DNA from: Aphis gossypii
Taxonomy: Eukaryota; Arthropoda; Insecta; Hemiptera; Aphididae
Direction of reading: 5' to 3'
Assembly (NCBI RefSeq): GCF_020184175.1
Contig: NC_065530.1
Location: 54,723,260 to 54,787,259 of the forward strand
Length of the DNA stretch: 64,000 nt
The notes below the pieces were generated by a model. The model was not told the origin of the DNA. It searched no databases and was given only the letters and a program-made list of their open reading frames with translations. Positions 54,546 through 64,000 of the stretch are shown here, piece by piece. Position 1 is the first letter of the stretch; every line of letters starts with the position of its first letter. Position numbers and translations under genes: made by a program.

Positions 54546-54886
54546 CTAACTTTGATTATTATTATCTTTATTATTATTTTTATTATTATTATTTTTTATT
54601 ACTATTTCGCTACAGAATTATTTAACATTATTTAATATATTGATTTTTTGATTTTTTGACTGAAAACTATAATATATAGTATACTAAATACTTATTTGTA
54701 ATTACATATTTTTTTATTATTATTTTTTTTTTTTTTTTTAATACAGAATTTATTTTAAATTATTTATAGGTACCTAATATTATTTAATATATTGATTTTT
54801 TGACTGATAACTTTAATATATAGTATACCTATTTGTAATTTAATACTAAAATCATTTTATATTGTGGTTGTGAGTAATATTATAGG
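54546..54886. other. MULE 3' non-coding region
   Basis: AT-rich sequence between the degraded transposase and the right inverted repeat. It contains a local duplication: a TTTAATATATTGATTTTTTG segment near 54630 recurs near 54784. Confidence 0.6.
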
Positions 54887-54992
54887 CTGGGGATTTTTTT
54901 TCCTAGGGTCGGGGATTTTTTTTCCGGAGTCGTTCGTTAGGGGATTTTTTTTCCGGGGATTTTTTTTCCCGGGGATTTTTATTCCGATTACC
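54887..54992. repeat. MULE right terminal inverted repeat
   Basis: Reverse complement of 52100-52205, with one internal substitution (CCTAACG for CCTGACG) and differences in the outermost six or so bases. It is followed immediately by the duplicated TTTCTAGC. Confidence 0.9.
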
Positions 54993-55000
54993 TTTCTAGC
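54993..55000. repeat. Right target-site duplication of the MULE
   Basis: TTTCTAGC, identical to 52092-52099. Confidence 0.75.
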
Positions 55001-55896
55001 TCACTTAGCAATAAATCTAACGGTTCAAAAAAAACATGCAAATGCAACAACTTCCGAGCCCTAGATAATAACTTTAATGATAATAACTTATTATCAAAAC
55101 TATTGAAAACAGAAATAATGAAGGTAATTCTCACCTAAAAGTTTGATATATATTATATATATTTATATTGTTAAAATATGGACTTCTTAACCTGCCCATA
55201 TACTTCTCGCCTAGTTACTAATCAGTGTCAGTCTAATTAACGAAATTTCTCTACGTACAGTATATAAAATCGGCAGGGTGGATAAGAAAGGTATAGGTAT
55301 CAATAAATTACAACTAATAATAACAAGTATGATATCGTTATAAAGATTTAAGATAAACCTATTCGATAAAATGCTTTTATACTTAGGTACTATTTCCACA
55401 ATTACACACACTAGTCTGTTCCCAGTTGTATTTTGTTCGTGTTGTAGTGCGTATATAATACAAATGTGGAGTATATAATTACAAAAAGAAATAAAAAATA
55501 TGAATATATCTGCAACGACTGCATTGGTACAAAAAAAAAAAAAATGAAATAATAAATGTACCGAAAATACTTAGTTTTAAGAAATATAAATTACAATCAT
55601 ATTGCACAGAATTTAAATATAATGATGATATATAATTTTTAATTTATTCATTTTTAGAATGTTTATTTATATCTTTTAAATTATTTGTATAGGCTTTCGA
55701 GATTTACATAAATTTTAATTATTATATTACCTATACTATCATTTTTTTATTCTACTATATTATTTAATATTTATTATTATGTTCATTTTTATTTATTTTT
55801 TAAACTATTACCTATTACCTATATCATTGAAAAAACATTTTTTAGAACGTTTATTGATAGGTAAAAAAATATTTTGTATTTAAATTTATACTTATA
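55001..55896. other. AT-rich interior, TGCATA-family end then nothing recognised
   Basis: Up to 55062 the sequence ends in CCGAGCCCT, the right terminus of the TGCATA family also seen at 47818. The MULE therefore inserted next to or inside such an element. The rest is AT-rich with no exon or RNA gene that I can support. Confidence 0.45.
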
Positions 55897-56480
55897 CGCC
55901 GGAGACTAATTTGTCCGAGTATAAAATTATATATGACGGGGACCAATTGTTCGCATACCATTACTTGCCTATAGCCTATAGCCTATATCAGGGATGGCAA
56001 ACCCATGGCACGCGTGCCCGAGGTGGCACGCGAAAAGATTTTGTGGGCACGCGAAGATTTTTACTATAATATTATAGGACATAGGTAAAGGTAATAGGTT
56101 AACACATTTAAAAATTTTTTTTACAATATTGAATATTACATTCAACATAATAATATAATATTTTTCACACATGGCACGCTCGCACGCTCTAAAAAAAAAA
56201 AAAAGGTAAATTTTTGGCACGTAGTGTTCAAAAGGTTTGCCACCCCTGGCCTATATACTATATTAGACATTACAGAATTGTTCATTAAAAAGAAATTTAT
56301 TAATTGTTAGGTACTAAAATAATGAACTTTGAAGAAATTAATAAATAATATAATTTTAAAAAACCTGAGAACCGCGAAAGTCCTTTAATAAAAATATGCC
56401 GGGGACCAAATGTCCTATGGTTAATAACTCTCCGGGACGAAACGTCCTATCTTAATAATTGCCGGGTGACGAAACGTCCG
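55897..56480. repeat. GGAC/GTCC quasi-palindromic repeat block, interrupted
   Basis: Units such as GCCGGGGACCAAATGTCC, CTCCGGGACGAAACGTCC and GCCGGGTGACGAAACGTCC recur every roughly 38-42 bp at 56392-56480. Two diverged units lie at 55897-55955. The block is split by the hAT MITE at 55989-56248. It may be the terminal or subterminal repeat of another element whose remainder is lost. Confidence 0.5.
55989..56248. mobile_element. hAT-type MITE, 260 bp
   Basis: The left end CAGGGATGGCAAACC and the reverse-complemented right end CAGGGGTGGCAAACC are 15-bp inverted repeats with one mismatch. A perfect 8-bp direct repeat, GCCTATAT, lies at 55981-55988 and 56249-56256. The interior is non-coding with several GGCACGC motifs in both orientations. 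CAGGG ends plus an 8-bp duplication are diagnostic of hAT mobilisation. Confidence 0.9.
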
Positions 56481-57359
56481 CGATTCGTAGTTAAAATGGC
56501 CAAAGAGACGTTTCCCCCCCGAATCGATGTATATATTTTTTTACATAATAATAAGTTTGAAAATAGGTACTTTGGTTTTAACAGAAGTATACGATCATCT
56601 TAATATATGATACTGATTATTTAAAGACATTTTTTTGCATTTTTTGACGATTTTAATGCATTTTCTTAGTTTAAGGTACGAATAATGAATTATATAGCTC
56701 GAGAAATAATTATCGTCGATAACAATTTTATCATAGGCCTTTCCACTCAAATTACCACGGTTATATACCTATAGTTGGAATAATAAATTTGCAACTTTAG
56801 TGGGAATTAATCATCCAAATATTTGGCTTTTTATTGAAGCTCTACAAATGAGCTACTCAAGTGCTTCAATAAAAATTTTAAATAATAGATCAGGAGCTTT
56901 TTCGTAGTAATTTTGGGTAAAGACGATAGGTTAAAACAATTATACGAAAGTTTTTCAAATGATATTTTAAATTTTTTAATTTCCGTGAGCTATCTTACCA
57001 GAATAAAGTGATATAGTTTTTATAGAACCAAGGTTGATAATTATATATTCATTATTATAATTATGTAGGTACCTACTGTAATTGTGTTATTATTATTGAC
57101 TATTTATTATGTTATTACATTTTATTATTTATAAACATTTTTCATGATATACCTAATGTGACTTTTTATGTAACTTTAATGTATTTTTCAATACAATTTT
57201 ACCATATTAATACTTAAATTTTGATATATTTTCATTAATTTATTCATTTTTATCGGGACTTTGTATTAAATTAAATTAAATTATATTTTAACATGCGATT
57301 TAAGTAAGTAATTAACATTTTTTATGATATTATATGACTTTTTATGTATTTATATATTC

Positions 57360-57423
57360 ATCGAGACTTTTTTTCCGCGATTCCTATGGAAGATCGTGTC
57401 CAAAAAAATTTGGCCATCCCTGA
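57360..57423. mobile_element. Solo end of a hAT-like element
   Basis: Reverse-complemented, the sequence ending at 57423 begins CAGGGATGGCCAAATTTTT, resembling the ends of the 55989-56248 MITE. A matching left end was not found in the preceding kilobase. Confidence 0.4.
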
Positions 57424-58881
57424 TGTATAGTATACATTTTGTTTTATAATAACTTATCATTACATATTTTTCTTTGTACAATAATTTATTCTTATTTTTT
57501 AATAAGTATGTATACTATATTATATTATTATTAAATTCAATGATAAAAATGTAGTTATTTTACATAGTTATATTAAAAGTACTTATATTGTATCATAATT
57601 AGAATATTTTTATTTAGGTACTTACCCTTTACGGAGTTGTAGATAAAAATGAATATTTTGATAAAAAAAATTCGAAAATTTAAATATCGTACGCACAACA
57701 CATATGTTTACATTAAAATATACACATTAAAAATTTGTAACATCGTGTTGAAGTCTTCAGAACGAAGGTGAATACGTAAATGAAAATAATAATCTGAAAT
57801 TAGTCCTATATTGTTATTTTTTGTCCCATTCCTCCCTCATCTCTAAGATATCAGATATTAACATTGCATTACTTTTTTTTTTACCAAGAAGTTATTAGCT
57901 GTTAACTATAGTATAGTTAATATGGGTTTAATGTTTATCAACATTTTTTGGTATGTTCTTTATACATACTAACGCGGTATGGCACTATGGCTTTACTTAC
58001 TGTATAGTGTATTGTCACAAATAACAATACATAACAATAGTCTATCGTCTATCTACCTGTCTAACTATTACGAACCTTTGAGTAGTATATCGTTAACGCG
58101 CATTTGAAATGTACCTATATAGTTACAATAGTTACATATACCTATACTAATTTGTCAAGTTTTGGTTATCGCCGACCGCCGTTATCGGTTACCTTTGACA
58201 GATGGGTCACTGTGACTCATTGAGTATTACGCTATGCTGTGACTGTCGTACATCTTCTAATTAGCTGTCGGTATCTAATCTTTAAGAAAAACATAATAAT
58301 TTTTAAAATATTGAAATATAAATGTATTTCTTTTGAAAAATGCAGTTTTTTTTTTGCATAAAATGATGTGAGAAAATTTAAACAATTAATATATCTTTCA
58401 TTCTTCATCTTTATACTGGTAAGTACGTACCTAGTATATTATTATATATTAAATACAATATAGAGTTAGAAGCCCCTATGTAGAAATCATAGTGCCCTTA
58501 GAGTTGACTATAGGTGACCTTTTCATACTTATATAATAATAATTTGATACTCATTTTTCGAGTAAATGTGGTTAAATAATCATTTTTTATTTTCATAATC
58601 AATTAGTATATTTATTCTTTTTGTCTAATAATTGCTGTTGTCAATTAGTTTCATAACTTAGTATTTTTTTCTAAAACAAATATATTGTCATTGGTCAGTA
58701 ACCTATATTGGCTATATTCAATATTTGCTGATATAATATTATTATAATATCTATTGCATATTTAGAAATCAGGCAAGTTAAAATTATGCTCAATTTCATT
58801 TCTCATCAAAGGTAATAAAGCCACTGTTTCAAGTAAATCTACATAGGGTTGTCAGTTAGCACCTAGGTATATAATTACGCC
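57424..58881. other. AT-rich interior, no gene recognised
   Basis: No credible coding exon on either strand. This is the right-hand interior of the putative large transposon. If it once carried a second gene, I cannot see it. Confidence 0.5.
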
Positions 58882-59375
58882 AGGCAGTTTTTACCCCCAA
58901 CGTTAAAATTCATAGGTGGGTAAAAACTAAAAATCGCGCGTTATGTAAGGTGATTTTTACCTCCTCGGTAAAATTTATAGGTGGGTAAAAATCGTGAACA
59001 TAACAGGCGATTTTTACCTCAGGTGATTTTTACCTCCCTACGGTAAAATGCATAGGTGGGTAAAAATCACCGGTTATGTTAGGCGATTTTTACCTCAGAC
59101 GATTTTTACCTCCTCGGTAAAATTTGTAGGGGGGTAAAAATCGCCTGTTACGGTAGACGATTTTTACCTCAGGCGATTTTTACCTCCTCGGTAAAATTTG
59201 TAGGGGGGTAAAAATCGCCTGTTACGGTAGACGATTTTTACCTCAGGCGATTTTTACCTCCTCGGTAAAATTTGTAGGGGGGTAAAAATCGCCTGTTACG
59301 GTAGACGATTTTTACCTCAGGCGATTTTTACCTCCTCGGTAAAATTTGTAGGGGGGTAAAAATCGCCTGTTACAC
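58882..59375. repeat. Right palindromic tandem array (terminal repeat), 74-bp period
   Basis: The GTAGGGGGG landmark recurs at 59126, 59200, 59274 and 59348, an exact 74-bp period with essentially identical units. Each unit contains GGTAAAAATCGCCT and inverse copies AGGCGATTTTTACC, so it can fold back on itself. Inward of 59100 the units are more diverged and use CATAGGTGGG in place of GTAGGGGGG. This gradient, homogeneous at the outer end and degenerate inside, suggests recent unit amplification at the terminus. Orientation is opposite to 46675-47055. Confidence 0.9.
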
Positions 59376-60131
59376 GGTAAGAAGTCATCATAATAATATC
59401 ATCGTCTATATGTATAATGTATATATTGTTAAAATATGTACGCGTCGTGCATGATTTTTGTTTTTTCATACAACGCTACGCCAAGACAAACCCACAGCGC
59501 GACATGGTAGGTACCTGAGTATCTACTGCCGCCGACGCCGTATAATATAATATGAATCGATCTCGATTGCGATATTTTGCGTGCGCGTGGTTTATCCAGA
59601 AATTACATCTGCACGCCGGGAAGGCGCGACTCTATAAATAAATATAATATTATACAGTAGACGCGCACAATTATTCCATCAGTTATCATATATTATATAC
59701 TTATAGCGTCCGAGTCATTAAAATCTATCGAGATGAGTTATCGATTTATCGCCCGCCCAACCAGTGGCAATGTGAATTTATATACATATATTTGTAGCAT
59801 GATGGTCAACCATGTGTTTGCGTATAGTGCGTGCTTAATCTACAGGGGCGCAGCTTCAGGTTTCCAATGCATAATGTGATAAGCGTGTAATAACATATGC
59901 ATTTAGGGGTGTGGATAAATTGTATAAACAGACGGGACTTATTCCACCGACAGTGATTTCTGTGGAAATCGCATTATATACATACGCGACATCGTAAAAA
60001 ATTATCGCTCCGTCATCGGTACAAAGATAAACTATATGATTTTTAAACCATTTATTTGTTCATAAACCGCATGACCTTATGTGTTCAAGTGTGTATCAGT
60101 AGTGTATTATTATTATTATTATTATACCTTT
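59376..60131. other. Right flank of the large element, nothing recognised
   Basis: AT-rich DNA with a CpG-richer patch at about 59470-59640. If the large element is inserted in ATG16L1, this is the same intron. No exon matching the remaining ATG16L1 blades is visible. Confidence 0.4.
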
Positions 60132-60304
60132 ATGGATAGTCGACGTGTAGTTTCTCTGGGGAAATTTCTAACGGACTTCAATAAACACGGGACAGTCGAC
60201 CCAATAAAAAAAAAACTATATACAATCCCCAAACAACACCCCGTCACTCATTCATTATCGGTCGACCTACTAGAAAGTTGGAATGGACGTACAAAAATTT
60301 TACG
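60132..60304 (+). CDS. Possible small exon, unrecognised
   Basis: The frame from the ATG at 60132 reads MDSRRVVSLGKFLTDFNKHG, continues through LYTIPKQHP and DLLESWNGR, and meets a donor-like GTTAGT at 60305. Without splicing it stops at 60320. The amino-acid composition is more balanced than in most frames here, but I recognise no family and there is no supporting neighbour exon. It may be a chance frame. Confidence 0.2.
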
Positions 60305-60387
60305 GTTAGTTGAAGCATAGCAAATAATAATATATATATAGGCATTTTCCGCCCGAACTTATAATATACTGACATAGGCCAGGCGCC

Positions 60388-60474
60388 ATGGCCGGCAACT
60401 CCACCAACGGCATATTAATTGCTCTTCGATTTCGCGCACCATTAAATTATTACCATAATGTGTACACTGTACAG
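60388..60474 (+). CDS. Possible first coding exon, unrecognised
   Basis: A strong Kozak-like context (GCGCCATGG) opens a 29-codon frame beginning MAGNSTNGILIALRF and ending at a donor-like CAG|GTATTC. It could start a gene that continues beyond the window. Without a second exon the call is speculative. Confidence 0.15.
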
Positions 60475-63400
60475 GTATTCGTTTTTTACCGGATTCTGTT
60501 CAAAACTCGTTGGATGCAATTTTTTTATTAAAAGATTTTGTCGATAATATCATATCCGAGTCCGGTCGACCGGAGTTGTGTACAAAACAGTTACGGTCCA
60601 CTAATGTACTGTTATACCTGATACTATGTTCTGCTCATATTATTATAGATACTAACATGCGTAATACACCGATCTGATAAAATGTTGGCTTTATAAAGTC
60701 TCGTATCGATTATAAAGAATTGCGGTGGTATGTCAATTAGCATACGCATACGCGCGTAAATCCAAAACTGCATTTATAGTATAAACTGACAACATGTAGG
60801 TAAATCGTGAAATTCGCTGTAGTTACGTTGCTATACATAATAAAATAATATATAATATTAACAAGGTTGAAGGTTCGATCGAGTCGGAGAGATAGTGTTA
60901 ACATGCGCTCGTATACGAAATTAGAATGTTGGAAGACACACGATTTATTATAATATTCAGATAAATATTACAAATGTATTACCTCTCATCTGCGTTTTTC
61001 TGTTTTGAATAAACATACCTATCGTGTTGGTAATGTTAAAAAATTATCAGTTGCTCGTGGTTTTATGATAATACTGTAGGTAGGTATGTTATACGATGCT
61101 CACTATTCGGTTATATTTAACTTTTCAATTAAAACCCAGAACAACCAGACTCGTTTGAATTAATAAAGTATTAAAATATAAAATAATTCAATTTACATCA
61201 TTATACATATATCATTATAATACTATGCATATTACACGGCTAACGCACATATTATGTGCGACTATTGCTAATCGTATAATCATCACACCGTAATTCCATG
61301 TTATTATAAGTACTATAATACACTGCATAATTAGCATAATCATTCTTAATTTAATTACCCGAAGTAAGGAATTATAAAGTATCTAATATACCCGTGGTTT
61401 TATATGAATTGATCAAATTATAATTACCCGTTTAATGTAATATGCGTTTGTATAACCAAAAGTGGATTTATCAATTGAAACATTCGCATTTTCTGGATTT
61501 TTAATATTTTCAACGTAAGATCAAAATGAAATACGCAATACTATTCTACCTAATTTTAATTTTGAATCTATTCTCGATTGTAATTTTTATTTCATTATCA
61601 GGTTTTTTTAATGATATTTTATTGCCAAGTACCGGATTCTGTAATGACATCAAATATTTATTTTAATTTATTTAAACAAAAATATAATATCATTTTATAT
61701 AATATAATACCTGATAAGTTAAATTTTTGATAAAATAATATTGTTGTATGTACCTATTATACTTTTATTATACAACAATATTCCAAAATATCATACTCAT
61801 TACTCATATAATTTTGAGTATTATTTTAAAGTAATTGTATACCTTATCATTTGTTGTTTGACAATATATTATTAATATATTAGTAATTAAAATCATTTTT
61901 AAATAATTGCATGGGTATATTTAATATACCTATTATTATGTTATAATGTTGTTCATCCGTTCAATAATAATTTTTTTTTAAATATTTTGCACAAAATATT
62001 AATTGAAAAAAAATTATGACACACATAGAACAATTATTTTCTTTTTATGATGAACAATCATTTATCAACTAGAAAAAAAAAATTATTGGAGTGTTATAGT
62101 TTCCATAGAATAATATTCAAACGTCATCGGTCTTAAACTCATTCATTCGCATATAGGAAATAAATATACAACTCTTTATAATATATATATGTATACACAT
62201 CAAAAACGGTACATTTTACGGGTACATAAAATAGAACAATTTATTAAGCACATTTCTATATATTACGTACATTATTATAGATAATGACTTAAGCTTCAGA
62301 TAATTATTCATTATAAAAAACAATTGGCTTATTATACAGTGTATAATGATAATAATATATACAAGAGCAAATTACATGTCTTACATGTATATTGTCTACC
62401 TATACATATATTATATATCTATGTATATCGTATATAATATATTATATGGCTGTAGAGAAATAAGCTCTTGGAAGTAATTGATCAATTATTTAAATATAAA
62501 ATACTCGCTATACCAATTGCACTCTACAACATGGCGTTATATAGAAGAGAAGGCACGTCCTTTTTTCTTTTTTTAACATTTAAACACATAATATAATAAT
62601 ATAATCGACATTAATTAATACGTCGGAATGGTATTATACGCGTATGTGCATTTTTGCATGTATATGTGTTTGTATACATACACATTAAAGTACAGTGATA
62701 CACGTTTGCTCGTCTAGTATACACACACACACACACGCATACCTTTAATGTAATAATAATAATAAATCGTAGCATTGTTGTCTGACCCGCAAACTATAAT
62801 ATAAAAGATCTTAGAATATATGTAACGCGCGCCATGACTATCAATCATTCGAGTTTCATTATTAGTCGGTATTATTATACTTTATAATATTATTATTATT
62901 CTTTAATCGAACTAGTTTTCTGCCGTGTATAGTTTTTTATCAACCGCATGCGTAAATTAAAATATACCAATATTATTTTATAATATGTACTCAATAATAA
63001 CAGTAATAATAATTATAATAATATAAATCCGAATAAAATATAATGGTACGATTCGCATAATACTTTATCGGTGTTCGGCAGTCACGGTGCGTGCTGCACT
63101 GGGGTCGGCGATACACGGGTAGTTAGTAAAACGTCGTCGCCAACGTATCGGCGGCGAATTCTCACTCCATTACGATGCTGCACGTGCGTTTAATTTATCG
63201 CCGTGTTGTCGTCCGCGTTTTTGTCTCACTGAACTGACCTCAATATTATATATTATATTACATACATAGTATAATACTCATGCGTGTGTATCTGTGACTT
63301 CGTTAGGCAAAGGTGGGTACGAGCACGCGTCTCTGTATCGCCATTCGTCGGTGTTTCAGTGCTTCGTATTGTGCTTGTATATCATGTTATTATAGTGGGC

Positions 63401-64000
63401 GGAATTCGTTTTGTGCAAATTATTCGAAAGAGTAAAAATAATAATGGGTACGAAAATCCGAAACCCGTCTTACCAGATCCGCGTTGAAAATCGTGATTTC
63501 AGTTGATATTAATAAAAAAATTATTATTATTATTCACCTGATTAATGACTTACGAGTATTATATGCTAGGCGTATACATTTATATTATGCCGGTCAAGTA
63601 TTATAAACATTTTCTTATTGGACTACCACACTATTAATTTAATACGCACGTTTTAACTACTATATTTTATGCATTATGACTGTAATAGGTAGTCATCCCG
63701 GCCAAGTGCTGGTGCATAATCTTAAAACGATAATAAACGGCGTCCCCGCGTAGTATTAAACTTACAAATATCCGGTCAAAACACCAAAACTCAAACATTG
63801 CAAGCCGAATAAGTGGCCAAATAACATGAACGATTATAAAAAATTAACGACTGCGCATATACCTACCTACGGTTAGTTGGTATACATAACTGTACATAAA
63901 ATATTTCTCTACGAATCGTAGTAAACATTAATAGACATTATAGAGTTTTTTTCTTAATATTTTAACCGTACTGAAAATTAAATGTCATAAAGCGAATACC
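60475..64000. other. AT-rich DNA, no gene recognised
   Basis: Only low-complexity short frames are seen. An AC run lies near 62722-62737. A CpG-rich patch at about 63050-63480 might be a promoter or 5' leader, but no coding start or splice-bounded exon in it can be supported. Confidence 0.5.

Larger units (their letters stand above)
52100..54992. mobile_element. MULE (Mutator-like) DNA transposon, 2.9 kb
   Basis: The element has 106-bp terminal inverted repeats (52100-52205 and 54887-54992), essentially identical apart from the outermost few bases and one internal substitution. An exact 8-bp target duplication, TTTCTAGC, flanks it. It encodes a FLYWCH plus MULE-transposase reading frame on the + strand (52839 to about 54545). 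The terminal repeats consist of iterated AAAAAAAATCCCC motifs. High similarity of the two ends suggests fairly recent movement, whereas the transposase is broken, so it was probably mobilised in trans or decayed after insertion. It lies within the interval bounded by the large foldback arrays. Confidence 0.88.
46675..59375. mobile_element. Putative 12.7-kb DNA transposon with foldback-type ends
   Basis: Two arrays of related palindromic units lie in opposite orientation at 46675-47055 and 58882-59375. Read inward, the left end is TGTCACCGGCGATTT and the right end, reverse-complemented, is TGTAACAGGCGATTT. Both arrays therefore stop in the same register of the unit, as expected for true element termini. 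CGG lies directly outside both ends, which could be part of a short (about 3-4 bp) target duplication. Inside is an integrase-OTU gene on the - strand (48513-51413). Ginger-type cut-and-paste elements, as I recall them, have TGTNR termini, a Gypsy-like integrase with GPY/F domain and short duplications, so that class is the best guess. A foldback MULE is the alternative. The interval also contains later nested insertions. It could instead be two independent satellite-bearing MITEs. Confidence 0.5.

Noticed and set aside
54864..55064. Open frame of phenylalanine and glycine-rich residues
   Set aside because: It is a translation of the MULE right inverted repeat, not a gene.
60860..60890. GGTTCGATCGAG resembling a tRNA B box
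   Set aside because: There is no A box at the right distance and no cloverleaf can be drawn.

Overview
This window looks like insect nuclear DNA, most likely from an aphid. The evidence is very high A+T with scattered CpG-rich patches, spliceosomal introns with GT..AG borders, long intergenic or intronic stretches full of TA-rich microsatellites, and a dense load of DNA transposons and their short non-autonomous relatives. The aphid assignment is an inference from overall character. There is no sign of operons, CRISPR arrays, rRNA or tRNA genes.

Positions 1-45,178 hold no gene that I can defend. The stretch is AT-rich non-coding DNA with microsatellites, some CpG-rich islands, several short inverted-repeat elements of a TATACAGGGTG family (5501-6174, 8540 end, 13060-13806), a repeat block with a GC-rich hairpin (29455-29755), and a 1.6-kb element with internal tandem units (39008-40588). 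The only confidently recognised host gene follows on the + strand. Two exons (45179-45299 and 45851-46030) encode part of the WD40 propeller of autophagy protein ATG16L1. Their intron phases agree, so they belong to one transcript. The remaining 5' and 3' exons were not found and are probably separated by very long introns or lie outside the window.

Positions 46,675-59,375 are the most interesting part. Two tandem arrays built on the motif GGTAAAAATCGCC and its reverse complement lie in opposite orientations and end in the same repeat register (46675-47055 and 58882-59375). They look like the foldback-type terminal inverted repeats of one 12.7-kb transposon sitting in an intron of ATG16L1. 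Inside it, on the - strand, is a spliced gene of at least five exons (51413 to 48513). It encodes an integrase-type transposase: a KRBA2/Ginger-like zinc-binding region, a DDE core with D,D(35)E spacing, a GPY/F domain and, unusually, a C-terminal OTU cysteine-protease domain that is only partly present. Nested in the same interval are a 2.9-kb Mutator-like (MULE) transposon with 106-bp inverted repeats, an 8-bp target duplication and a FLYWCH/MULE transposase pseudogene (52100-54992); several TGCATA-rich non-autonomous elements; and a 260-bp hAT-type MITE with a perfect 8-bp target duplication (55989-56248).

Positions 59,376-64,000 return to single-copy-looking AT-rich DNA. There are two weak candidate coding segments (60132-60304 and 60388-60474) and a CpG-rich patch near 63,050-63,480, none of which I recognise.
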